From NCBI RefSeq assembly GCF_902362185.1, contig NC_044497.1:39246501-39310500 (forward strand): a stretch of DNA of 64,000 nt, given 5' to 3'. The translations under genes were made by a program, and so were the position numbers. This DNA is from Chanos chanos (Eukaryota > Chordata > Actinopteri > Gonorynchiformes > Chanidae). The notes under the pieces are model-generated. The model did not search any database. It saw only the letters and a program-made list of their open reading frames with translations, and was not told the DNA's origin. How positions within the stretch are numbered: position 1 is the first letter of the stretch; the number at the start of each line of letters is the position of its first letter. Below are positions 42,357 to 52,592 of this stretch, piece by piece.

Positions 42357-44259
42357 GCTCTCGCTCTCTCTCTTTCAAAACATTAGCTCTTTCTTTGGGT
42401 TCTATTCTCTGTCTATATATCTCACTCACACAGACTTTTTTATGCTAGCTCACTTTCTCCTTTTTAATATTCTCTGTCTTTCAGGGTACTTCCTTGCTGG
42501 TAGTGGTCTTCATTCAGACAAAATTTGGCTGAAAGGCAAACGTGTTTGGTATGCATAGGGACAAGAGGGCAATGTTTTGCCCCCACTGTCAGTGTTCTCT
42601 TGCAAAGCTGATAAGATTCGATGTGATATGATTAGAAAGGGAGTCAAAGATGGTCTTCTGACATGCAGCGCTATTGGTTTACTGGTCACATATTTTCCTT
42701 TAGGACCATTCTTTTACTTATTGGGGTTGGTGAGAGACTTCCATTTGAATGAAGTTTTTTGGAAAATGGATAAAAGGGTGTTTTTCTTAACAGATGTGGC
42801 CGTCCACTGGACTTCAGCATGAAAAATGAATTTGATATTGTGTTTCTACACAGTTAGTCACTTGTGGTGCTTATGTTAAGTCACTTTGTCAAACATGGTG
42901 GCATTGATTTCAAAGCCTGATGTGTTGGAATGGTTGATTGTTCAGAGGTCAGTAATAAAGACAGAGGCAGGACACCTCACTTCAAGCTTCTCTACGGGTG
43001 CACTGACCCAGCGCTCATCAGTGTAACGGTTACATGTTGTCACACCGGTCAATATTCCTAATACTTTTATGGGTATTCCACAAAATTCCTGTGTCTGCAT
43101 GAAACAATAAAAAAGAGATGACTTTCTTCTGCTGGTCACCTTTTAGCTGAAGCAGATGAAGGAGCTGGAGCAGGAGAAGGACTCCCTGCTGGCTGGTCTG
43201 GATTTGGTGGAGAGGGCCAGAGAGTGGTACCAGTCTCAGATCCACAGTGTCACTGAGAGACAGAGGCATGTGGGTCAAAGCAATCACTGTGCTGTAAGTG
43301 CCTGCCCGGTGGCCCAATAAAGGTGTATCAGACAACGTAATTTTTGTGTTTAGGATCTTTTGCTCTTAAGCTGCCATTTCTCTATACTCATTTTCAGCAT
43401 TATTTGGACAAAGAGTTTTTTTGTACTGGGATGTCACTGAATGTGTTGTTTTATGGGTTAAACTCAAATTTAGTGGGATTTCATTTACTCCCCCTTTGCC
43501 CTTCTTTACTTGTTTTCTGTATTTGTTGTCAGGATTTTCTCACGGAATCCAGTCAAAGTCGCTTGGGTGTCCTCCTGCCCAAACTACAGGAAGTCAACCG
43601 CTGCCTTAATGACCTAATATCCAATTCTGGAGCGGTTAGTAAATCCATATGAATTGAACTCGTTTACTAAGTGAATGTGTGCTAAGGAGATAAAAATCTG
43701 TGGAGTCACATCGGTTTGGAATCCAAAATAATGAGGATGCGGGTCAAATGACTGCTCTCTTTCTGCATGGTTGAATGAGGTTTTTATTCATGAGGAAAGA
43801 ATTTGCCAGAATACTTCTTCATTTGCAAACTTACTCTGAAAAAGTCTGTTTATCAGAACCTAAACAGAACCTAAGTCATCTAGTTTGTCTGTTTTCAGCA
43901 AACCTTCCCATCCCCTGGCACCCAACCCTCCACCATCTCTCCCAGTCAGTCTGTCCCTGCACATCCTCAGGCCATCCAGAGACTGAAGGACCAGAACCGC
44001 CTCCTCACACAGGTGGAAATTCACTTTTTTCATCTGTTTTGTGTCATAACACATATGTCAATCAGTAACAAACATAAACCTCCTGCTTTAATGTCATTCA
44101 TTGTCGTTACCTGTCTGCTCTTTCTCCTAGGAGGTGACTGAGAAAAGTGAACGCATCACCCAGCTGGAGCAGGAGAAGTCTGCTCTAATCAAACAGCTTT
44201 TTGAAGCTCGTGCCCGCAGCGCTCATGACAACAGTGCACTAGACTCAACTTTCATCTAA
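31957..44259 (+). CDS. sapcd2: suppressor APC domain-containing protein 2, six exons, 457 aa
   Basis: Exons: 31957-32704, 38093-38226, 43147-43293, 43533-43634, 43899-44012 and 44131-44259, 458 codons in phase. The N-terminal domain (residues 9-75: DGLPKAFLHSLRTLFDILDD, EIESRWQG, LTFERFVAGLR) is the suppressor-APC fold. Residues 110-290 are a low-complexity Ser/Arg/His linker ending RRHTITNGVDYGM. The C-terminal coiled coil (QMKELEQEKDSL, EKSERITQLEQEKSALIKQL, end LDSTFI) matches human SAPCD2. In mammals SAPCD2 acts in spindle orientation and planar cell division with LGN. In-frame ATGs further up (for example 31831) would add 42 residues; I chose 31957 for its better Kozak context and agreement with the family's N-terminus. 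Intron 2 (4.9 kb) contains a hAT element and a possible nested gene. Confidence 0.95.
34860..34897. repeat. (ATT)n microsatellite in sapcd2 intron 1
   Basis: About 12 uninterrupted TTA units. Confidence 0.95.
37203..37400 (+). repeat. fish interspersed repeat in sapcd2 intron 1
   Basis: The segment TTCACTTAGTAGACACTTTT, then GTCCAAAGTGACTTCAAAGT, is a diverged copy of a very common fish repeat with a TTTAGCAGACGCTTTTATCC core. The rest of intron 1 (32705-38092) shows no other structure that I can name apart from the ATT microsatellite and a CT-rich tract at 38030-38075. Confidence 0.55.
38928..39444. mobile_element. hAT-like non-autonomous transposon, 517 bp
   Basis: The left end reads TAGGGTTGGGC and the right end GCCCAACCCTA, perfect 11-bp terminal inverted repeats. 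The flanks CATCCCGA (38920-38927) and CATCCAGA (39445-39452) match at 7 of 8 bases, a slightly aged 8-bp target duplication. The left part holds short palindromes (GACGATGCCATCGTC). No transposase is visible. It lies in sapcd2 intron 2. Confidence 0.75.
41361..42236 (+). CDS. candidate small two-exon membrane-protein gene nested in sapcd2 intron 2, 111 aa
   Basis: Exon 41361-41519 starts with ATG in a CCCCATGG context after a pyrimidine-rich tract, is GC-rich unlike its surroundings, and ends at a consensus GTGAGT donor in phase 0. Exon 42060-42236 has a CCATCAG acceptor, joins in phase, and ends TGA. The product has a short Gly/Pro/Arg-rich start, a semi-hydrophobic stretch around residues 24-53 (WTAVWAAYTTVFIPLSSSL) and a convincing transmembrane helix around residues 70-90 (LTLLLAFSVSVLAVLLRVF), then a Pro-rich basic tail. 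I recognise no family. Alternatively, the first exon is an alternative first exon of sapcd2, since exon 3 of that gene is also entered in phase 0. Expression is not shown. Confidence 0.4.
42291..42374. repeat. (CT)n microsatellite in sapcd2 intron 2
   Basis: About 80 bp of nearly pure CT with a few TTT and CG interruptions. Shorter related tracts lie at 38030-38075 (CT), 40291-40314 (CA) and 41650-41672 (GA). Confidence 0.95.
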
Positions 44260-45545
44260 TGAAATTCACTCCAACAATACCGTTAACACCACCATCAGCT
44301 CCACACTCTGATCACTCTTTGTCAGAACTGGGTGACGCAACACAGCCTTTCATTTCCCCAAGCAAGGGTAGTATGCTTCATCGTAACTTGGAAAATGACC
44401 CTCTTATTACTGAGGACATTTCCAACTGTCTGCTGATCACTCCACTGGGGACGCCTTACGTAACTTCAACCCATTGTCATGTGACCACTCTTGCTCCAGA
44501 ACGCTGGAGGAACGACAGAATCACCAACCATATGAGCACTCCAAAACCCATCAAATCATGAACTTCCACCTCAAGCTATTTTCTGACCACTCCATCATTT
44601 GATCGATCCATCTAGGGCTCTGGAAATAACTATCATCTGATCTATCAACCACTCCAGTTGAGCAAAGACTGTGTGGACTTCATTTTTCACTGATGCCAGG
44701 CAAGGACCTGAGACTCGGAGGTTGATGTTTTTCTGATACAATGACTTTGGATATGCTTTTCCTATCAAAATGATAACTTCTTCCGTTGTGAGCCATAACT
44801 AGTGAATTTGGATTGGTCATTAAGATTTTACATTTTAAAATTCAAGAAAATTCTGCCAACAGCTGACTACCATTTTTGGATATTTTCATTCATAAAAGAT
44901 ACCCTCTCGAAGTATGGTCTTAACCATAGTAAATTGTAGTCCATACTTTCGCTTGTTTTTGAAGACCTGGTCTGATCATTGGGATGCTTAGTTTAAAAAA
45001 AAGGCTTTGTGCCTGTTGTGTGATTTTAAAAGGGATGGATTTTAGTTTGTCCTGGATATTCTGAAAATTCTGTTGTGAGTGGTCTCATCCCTCTCAGTGA
45101 AAATGTACCGATGTTCTTTGGGTAATGTGAAAAGGTATCACCTTACATTCACGCTGACGCAACTGCCAAAGTTGCCAGGTGAATTCTCCAACAGAGAATC
45201 TACAGAAGTGTCATAAAGCTAAAAGAAAAAAAATGTACTGATTGTTACGCCAATCTTTACTCCTAAACGCAACTATTAAAAACGTTGAGTATTTTAACTG
45301 GTACCAAATTGCTTTACCAGTCATTTATGGGCAAAGTAATGAGCCATAATGAAGCACCAACAACTGAGGAGAGAAAAGAGATTTTAGACGATGATCATCT
45401 TAAAAATGAGACATATTGAACAAACAAGGCTTTGTCCAGTTTCAAGTTGACTGTCAAGCCCACAAGCCAAAGAAAGGTATTGGAAAAAGATGAGAAAGAC
45501 ATTAGCACGTAGAAAAGATTTGAAAATATGAAACAGGTTGTAAAG
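44260..45545 (+). other. sapcd2 3' untranslated region
   Basis: Non-coding after the stop. An ATTAAA signal lies at 45275-45280. A canonical AATAAA is only found at 47639-47644, beyond a transposon, so the end of the transcript is uncertain. The first 300 bp form a chance open frame with no family resemblance. Confidence 0.45.
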
Positions 45546-46966
45546 TAAGGGTGTAACGGTACATGTATTGATACCAAACCGCTTGGTACAGAACATATGG
45601 TTTGGTAAATACTGTATTGCAAATAGAATAACTGACCACAGGGCAAGGGTTAATGCAGCTCATAAAACTATACATCAATTGTCATGTAATTTTCATTTGG
45701 ATGAGTCACATGTGAAAATGACAGATGGTTATAATCCCAAGAGCTGACATTGTGACTTTTAAGAGTCTTTAACAAATGTGTGTGCTGAACATTATTTCAA
45801 AATCCTCATCCCAGTGGATAATTTAATTTCAGAAAAGATTTTGATTTTCCATTTCTGTTTTCCAGGGACAACTGATTTGACTTTTTTGAACCAATGCCAG
45901 TGTTTAACCAACTAAGGCAAATAGCTGATATGCTGGGCTGAAATTGAGTGTCAGTTTTTCAAAAGTTTGATGACAAAATGGACAATGGACAAAATTGCCC
46001 CGAAACAGCATTTTTTTTTACTTGCACTTACTTCCAAAGGCAACAGCTTGCAACTGCAAGTCCTGACAAAAACTGTAATTTTAAAAAAAGTGTATTCGTA
46101 TAACTAACCGCAGAATTCTTTAACAGGTTCATAATTCAATAGTTCTGAAACTCAGTTATCTCTAAACACATGCCTTCTGTCTGTGAGATGTATTTTTTTT
46201 TAACTTTGTCTGTCATGACAAAACATTGTAAATAGCTGTTAGTACCTAGTTAAGTTCGTAACAGGCTATATGGACTGATACCTAGCTAGTTTGTACCATT
46301 TAGAGCTTGAATATATGTTTAGCACAGAAAATACTTTGAAGATACAGTGTGATGATAACGTCAACAATATCAGAGGAGATTAGCTACTATATAACTACTT
46401 TATAACATCCAGTCATCTGATTCATAGTTAGATTCATAGTTTAAGCACTTTGAGTTACTTTTCATACTCTTTGAACTGCAATCATATTGGCTTGTGAAGT
46501 GGCAGTAGCCTACAGATAATTACACTTGAGCAGCCAAGACCAGCTTCTCAACACCTCCACTCAGCTGCTATTTAATTTTAGAGGTTGGAAGACTTTGGTC
46601 ACAGTGTCAATTCATGTGGCTAACTATTTTATTTAAACGTTTTCTAATAGTGAAATACTGGGCAGTGTTTTCCTCCTGCCCAGCTGTAATTGTAACCAGT
46701 GGTTTCTAAGTGGGGACTTTTGATATGAGGTGTTGCATGCATGCAGTTTTCAGAATGGATTCCAGATTGTGCGCTCAGCCTAGCTGTACAGATACAACTG
46801 GTTTAACAAATACTGAAGAGCCGATGGAAGAGGGTGAATATTTGTGCGCTCAATTAGTCGTTGCACTCTACTTTTCCTCTCTGTTTTAATAATGTATTGG
46901 ACTGTCAGCCCTATCCCACAGTATGTATCACACTGCTAGTCAGTTTTGTGTACCGTTACACCCCTA
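45546..46966. mobile_element. terminal-inverted-repeat DNA transposon, about 1.4 kb, probably hAT group
   Basis: The left end reads TAAGGGTGTAACGGTACA and the right end, reverse-complemented, TAGGGGTGTAACGGTACA, 17 of 18 matching. The flanks TTGTAAAG and GTGTTCAG share only 5 of 8 bases, so the target duplication is eroded. The interior is AT-rich with no transposase frame, so it is non-autonomous or badly decayed. It lies between the two possible sapcd2 polyadenylation signals. Confidence 0.7.
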
Positions 46967-47867
46967 GTGTTCAGTGAATGTATTCTGATTTTGCTCTCAC
47001 ATTGGAGGTCATCTCCTAAGTTAAAGCAGGATTCAGGGAAGGATGCTCAAAGTAGGAATGATAAAGAGAGGGACGGTTTTTAAATTATGGGCAACAAAGT
47101 AGGCTAATGTTGATAGCTTTATGTTCTCTTATTTTTCTAGTTAGTCTTGATTAAACATTTACGCATCCCTGTGTGGCCTGTGTCAGTACCTCAGCTGGTC
47201 GTAGATATTGTCGGTCAGATCTCCTGTCTGCGCCTATCTCAAGACATGTCCCTAGTCCTTTTCATCTTCACAAATTCACAAACAGAAAGTCAAAACTGTT
47301 ATCTCTTGATGAGATTACTCCAGTGTCCCTTGACACTCTGAAAGTGACTCACAGACTAGACAAAAGGCTTAAAATATAGAACTGTAGACATACCTCCTGG
47401 TTTTTACTCTAGCCCAAATTTGCGTCTCTGAGTTCTTAATCAAAAGCCAGAACTTAAATATTGGTGAAACCAAGACATCAAAAAAGAAAGAAAAGAAAAA
47501 GAGAAAATCACCCCGTGTTTCTGACAAATAATGTTGGTTGTCGTTGGTGATGAGATCATGTTCAAATATACTTCCTTCGGCTCTACCAGTTTTACTGCGA
47601 CACCATTTTTAAGCTATCTAATATCTGTTTTGCTGTGAAATAAACATTTTATGTCACTCCTTTCAATACTTTTCATCACTGTCCTCTGTTGCTTCTTTTT
47701 TCATCCTCACAGTTACTCATGTACAGTTTTATAGCTCTTCATGTGATTGATCTGAAAAAGCAGCAAGCTCTGGTTGCAGTCCTATGTGTCTGTGTATGTG
47801 TGTGACTGGGTAAAGCAACACCCATGCACAACACCCCACCTTTTCTTAATGAGCTGACTGCACAGCT
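46967..47867. other. spacer downstream of sapcd2
   Basis: AT-rich, with an AATAAA at 47639-47644 that may serve a long sapcd2 3' UTR. No gene is seen. Confidence 0.4.
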
Positions 47868-47989
47868 GCAGTTTCACACCAGCAGTTTCAGGCCGATACC
47901 CTAACCCTAACCAGAAAGTGTCAGTGCATGCGCTGAATGCCAATGGCCTGAAACTGCTGGTGCTAAACTGCTGTTAGGCGTGAAACTGC
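47868..47989. repeat. compound inverted repeat around a telomere-like hexamer run
   Basis: CACCAGCAGTTTCAGGCC at 47877-47894 is the exact reverse complement of 47945-47962. An outer 10-bp pair (GCAGTTTCAC at 47868, GTGAAACTGC at 47980) continues it. The loop contains CCCTAACCCTAACC. It may be one end of a DNA transposon with the relic just downstream. Confidence 0.75.
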
Positions 47990-48119
47990 GGCTCTGCAGA
48001 CAGATACTATTGGGTGGTGCTCATGGGCTGTAAATTAGCATAATTCACACCCCAAAATACCACTGAAGGCTATATGCCCCGCCCCTATTTGTACAGAAAT
48101 GTCATTTAAAAAAATGACA

Positions 48120-48325
48120 TTCAAGCGTAACAAGAGGAACTTCACGAGTTTGGAGATTGAAGTCTTGCTTTCTGAGATCAGTGTGCGGAAACGTTATTTT
48201 TAGCAGCAGCGATAATGGAATTAAATAAAGCCAAGAAATGGGAGGAAATGCTAGTGCTGTTAACGCAGTATCATTTGAAGTCCAAACCGTTACTGAAATA
48301 AAGAAGAGACTTGATTGAAATTGGT
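48120..48325 (+). mobile_element. Myb/SANT-like domain relic, Harbinger-type DNA transposon
   Basis: The plus strand reads RNFTSLEIEVLLSEIS, then in other frames KKWEEM and VNAVSFEVQTVTEIKKR. Together these recall the Myb/SANT-like (NAIF1/MADF-type) DNA-binding protein carried by Harbinger (PIF) transposons in fish. The frame is broken by stops and shifts. No transposase remnant is recognised nearby. Confidence 0.55.
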
Positions 48326-48380
48326 TTGATTGAAACGGAATTAAAAAAAAAAAAAAAGCATCTCACCAGAGCAAAGCAGT

Positions 48381-48422
48381 CTCTCCCTGTAATCGTGTAC
48401 AGTTACACAATTACAGGGAGAG
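48381..48422. repeat. hairpin, 13-bp perfect arms
   Basis: CTCTCCCTGTAAT at 48381-48393 pairs with ATTACAGGGAGAG at 48410-48422 around a 16-nt loop. It could be a subterminal part of the nearby transposon relic. Confidence 0.8.
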
Positions 48423-49602
48423 GGGGTCAATGGGAAATCTCTGTCATGGTCAATTCAGTTACAATTTGAATTGAACAGTAAAACATTCAAACACCGCAGC
48501 CACACAGGATAATTTCAACATAATTATACACCCTGATGTTTAATTTAGACAGTCAAACTCAAAATTCATTTAAAAAAAACAATTGTTTCAGAAAGAGTTT
48601 TAAAAACTTTTTCAGCTATAGAGAACAGAGAATTCTACACAAGAGGGAATTAGTGAATGCGGTAAGTTCTCTTAAATCACTCAATACGAGCATGTGATTT
48701 TGATGGAAATGTCGGTCTGCCATAGGGGCTCAATGTGCATACTATAACCTACTCTACGAGCAAAATGGTAATATTTTAATTTCAAGTTCAAAAACAGTCA
48801 CTTTCTTTAAGAAAGGTCATAGACTGCTACATTGGTGCATGACTTTAACCTCATTTAACCCAAAAAAAGGTTTAGACAAGTTAAGTGAAATTTGTCAGGT
48901 ACTGATTTTACATAGCTAGCTCTTAAAGGATAGCTGGAGGATAACAGATAAATGCAAAAGAAAAAAATACTGACTTTCTAACGAAAAATGATATGTTCAT
49001 ATCACACGGCAGCACTGAAAACCTAGTAGGCCAGAGGCAAAGCTGAACACGCCTCCTTAGAAAAAAATGAACTACAGAGTACCATCAAAGCCTAAACATG
49101 TTTGGGCAAGAGTATTTGATTTGTAAGTGCTGTATAGCAGCATGCCACCTGGAGCTTTTCTTTTTTTTTAAAGGGCACTCACTGCTCCCTAATGATCTCA
49201 GAAGTGTGTCTGTGGTTTAATCATAATGCAAAGACCTGATATTTTATGAAAGTAGGAAGTGATGATGTTAATCAGCTCTGATCAAAGGCCAGTGGAGTGA
49301 TTCTTGTGTGATAGGCAATGGAATAGGTTCTTTAGTATTTCTGCTTTAAGTGTGAAGCTTATTAGCCTCATCTGATCTGCAGAGCTAAAGAGAGTAGTGT
49401 GATTCCCCTGACAGATCGATGAAGCTCATCAGAACTGAGTTGAGTGTGAGGGACTCCAATTTCCCCGAGGGAAAAGCAAGTCCAATTACAATGTACAACA
49501 CAGTTCTGCTGTAGCAGATCAGGTCACAGGACCCTCAGGCCAAAGTCAGTGGCATGTAACATTATCTATCATCATCCATTCACTGTGCTTTCGCCCACTG
49601 CC
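48423..49602. other. spacer with no recognised feature
   Basis: AT-rich and non-coding. I see nothing I can name. Confidence 0.4.
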
Positions 49603-49714
49603 ATGGAGCGTCACCTACAGTGTTTGGACCAGAAATTGCTTTCCAGCGCTAGTCAGTCATGGAACGTCACCTACAGTGTTTGGACCAGAAATTGCTTTCC
49701 AGCGCTAGTTAGTC
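49603..49714. repeat. tandem duplication, 56-bp unit, two copies
   Basis: The copy starting ATGGAGCGTCACCTACAGTG at 49603 is repeated at 49659 with very few changes (ATGGAACGTC; CAGT to TAGT). Confidence 0.95.
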
Positions 49715-49949
49715 ACGGAGTGGCAGGCATCTACCTCCTCTGAGGAAGCTTCCTGACCAGTTTGCCATCTTTATGCCTTGGTATATGAACCATTTCCCGT
49801 AAATCATCTTGTTCTCCTGCATCTTGTTCTGCTTTTACGTAATTATGCTCTGATCCCCACCAGAGATCTTCAATGCCCAACATTTTTAAACAGGTACAAG
49901 TGGTATTTTTTCCCCTAACCAGAACCTCATCAGTTATTAATCGAAACAT

Positions 49950-50188
49950 ATTTTGACTAATATATCTTCACTATTATAGTTTGGCCTCTCTCTACACATT
50001 AGTGGCAACTCTCCTTCTCTTTTGGTTCCCTCTTCCACAATCACTTCAGCCCCTGCTCATACTGTTATTTTATTTTGACTAATATATCTTGACTATTATA
50101 GTTTGGCTTCTCTCTACACATTAGTGGCAACTGTTCTCCTCTAGTGATTCCCTCTTCCACAATCACTTCAGCCCCTGCTCACACTGGC
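49950..50188. repeat. tandem duplication, about 122-bp unit, two copies
   Basis: ATTTTGACTAATATATCTTC at 49950 recurs at 50072 and the similarity continues to GCCCCTGCTCA. The copies differ by scattered substitutions and a small indel near CTCCTTCTC/GTTCTCCTC. Confidence 0.92.
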
Positions 50189-52129
50189 CATTTCCCTTCA
50201 GCACTGAGGTACTGAGACAGGCTTCCATCTCTCTTCTGTGGTGGCCACTCATAGTGCCGTCATTTTGGCTCTTCTGTTTGTGTTTCAGCGGCGGACTCCT
50301 CCCTCCCCTCTGTCTTCTACCCCGGGCCTCCATTGTGAAAAGTAAAAAGTAGTAAAGAAAAAGCAGAAGAGGGAAATAAAAGATTAACACACACCAGAAA
50401 AGCTTAGAGCAATTTAGAAACATAATAAGATTGTATCACATATAATAAGAGTAATATAGTCAGAGAATTTAAAAACAGTGGAACAGGTACCATATTGAGT
50501 GGCATTGCATATAACTGATTCATCTATATTGCTGTCAGAGTGAAACAGGTGAAACAATTACTTTATCGAGTGATCTAACAATTATTCCATACATAAACTT
50601 AAAGCAGTAGCAAATAAATGTAATTTTAGAAGACAAACTCCAAACAAATGCAAATCAAACAACCAAAAAACCATCATGCTGCTGGTGTCTTCAAAAACCA
50701 AATAACTATAACTAAAAAGCTTCATCTTTAACAACTTCTAGTGTATTCCATGTGTCAAAAACCAAATCACTGCTTCTCCAAAGCACCATCTTTAACAATT
50801 TCTGCTCAACAGAAAATAGACAATGGCCAGCAGGTGTCTCCCGTAATGACAAAAAAAGTACAAATACCTAACACACCTACAGATAGAAAATAAAAAAGTG
50901 ATTTCACCCTTGGACAAGGTGACTTGCAAATTCTAAAACCTGTTCTAGAAGAGAATAATTCTGGATCCTGTGTTTAAATGCAGCACACCCTAATAATCAC
51001 ATTATGTCTTCCTGTTCTTATACATTTATCTAGTGTATATGTTGACATGTTTTGCATTACTTGTATATTTCACATTACTTGCCACACATGACTTTTTAAA
51101 ATATTTTAGTCTGTCACAAAAACTGTCTGTTACAAAACTTGTTCATGTAATTTTTAGGATATGTTGGTAAACATTTAGTAACACTTAGTTAACAGTTGGT
51201 AAAATTGTTATTTCAAAACTCAGTGTCTAACTGAAACATCATTCCTTCCATCTGTTTATGACTTAGATCAGCTTATTTGTTTCCCTGTGTGCCAGTTCAT
51301 TTTGTACTCATCCTAATAAAGGCATCTTAGCAGAAACGTTACTGAAAATAAATAAATAAACCTACTGCACTGAGTAATGTATGTGGCTCCTTTGATTTAA
51401 TTTTGTGTACAATTCCAGAAGCCGGTAATTTATCGGGGCATTTCATGACATCCCTACACTCTGGACTCTGAGGAGGCAGCAGAGTTCAACCAGTGATTTC
51501 CCTCTCAAGGAAGATAGATGGATAAATACTGTTTCCTTTTATCTTTTCTTTCCTGCATTTGTACAAATTCTAATATTGTTTTCACAGTTCAAATATGGTG
51601 CAAGTCATTCTTTGATGAGTTAAAATAGTCCAGATTGGGTTTTATATGACATTTTAATTACCTTTCAGTTCTGTTATTATGATTGACTTTCAATGATATC
51701 AGAGGTTTGACAACATACTATTATCATAAAGGATTCATTCATCAGGGTATTAGCAGATATCACTTGATCACTTGATGTTCACTTCCCTGGAATTCATTTC
51801 ACTGTTAGCTGGGTAAGACATACAGAAACCTTGTCTCCTGCAGCATGATCATAAATCATTTTATGTTAGTCCAAATTAAGTCTCCTGTCTGCTGTGTGTC
51901 ACTGTACTTCAGTAGTTTGCGTTTCAAGGAAGTACACTACATGTTGATTGACTACACTGTTGTCTGTCTACATAGATACACAATGATATCACTCTGCAAT
52001 GTACTTTACACACACTTTGCAGTGCATTACAAGGTTCTGACATGACAAAGTTCTTCCATTTCTCAGTGCCCTGTGTTCCACAAATGAGGCAGAACCAACT
52101 ACTATATCTGAGCCCTGTGCTCTGTTATA
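50189..52129. other. intergenic spacer
   Basis: AT-rich. No exon, RNA gene or repeat family is recognised. AATAAA motifs around 51313 and 51345 are not tied to any gene I can see. Confidence 0.4.
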
Positions 52130-52592
52130 TTAACCAGAATGCAACACAACTTTCTCAGGCACAACAGTAACCAGGTAGAAGTCATCCTCATTGAATCCAA
52201 AGCCATCCTCAGCCAAGATGGACCAGTACTGACACTGGTTTCCCCTCCACCATTGTTGGCAGTCATTCTTGAACCTAAAACAAAGGTCCTGAGATAACTG
52301 ACTAGGCTGGTACAAATGAGAAAAAAAGACCACGTTTTGCTGTCTGTATATGTTTGTGAGTTTGGAGGTAATGTTTAAGTGTGTATCTCTGTGTATTGTC
52401 TTATGAGTCTCCCTTAAATCAGTGCAAAATATTGTACATATGATGTTGGCTGCTTTTTGTACCCTACTATCAAGGATAGGTTATAAACAGAGAGTCCCAT
52501 CTTGGATATTACAGTGTAATTCAATCTGAACGGTTGTCCTATTGATGTAGCCTCCAGTGGTCATGGTCATGTATTTGTAACATCCATCATGA
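52130..52592 (-). pseudogene. two coding-looking minus-strand segments, unrecognised gene or pseudogene
   Basis: Segment 52274-52130 follows a good TTTGTTTTAG acceptor. It reads FKNDCQQWWRGNQCQYWSIL, then AEDGFGFNEDDFYLVTVVPE, and ends VVLHSG plus stop, which looks like a genuine last coding exon. Segment 52592-52481 follows a TTTGGTTCAG acceptor and reads HDGCYKYMTMTTGGYINR, then TTVQIELHC, with a stop in frame and no convincing donor that keeps phase with the other segment. Four or more Cys and an N-glycosylation site (NRT) suggest a secreted or extracellular protein. No family is recognised. It could be a live gene with a missed exon or a decayed one. Confidence 0.3.

Noticed and set aside
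44260-44561. 100-codon open frame just after the sapcd2 stop
   Set aside because: Lies in the 3' UTR; composition and lack of conserved motifs suggest chance.
47895-47912. Telomere or interstitial telomeric site from CCCTAACCCTAACC
   Set aside because: Only about two and a half units, inside the loop of an inverted repeat; too short to mean more.
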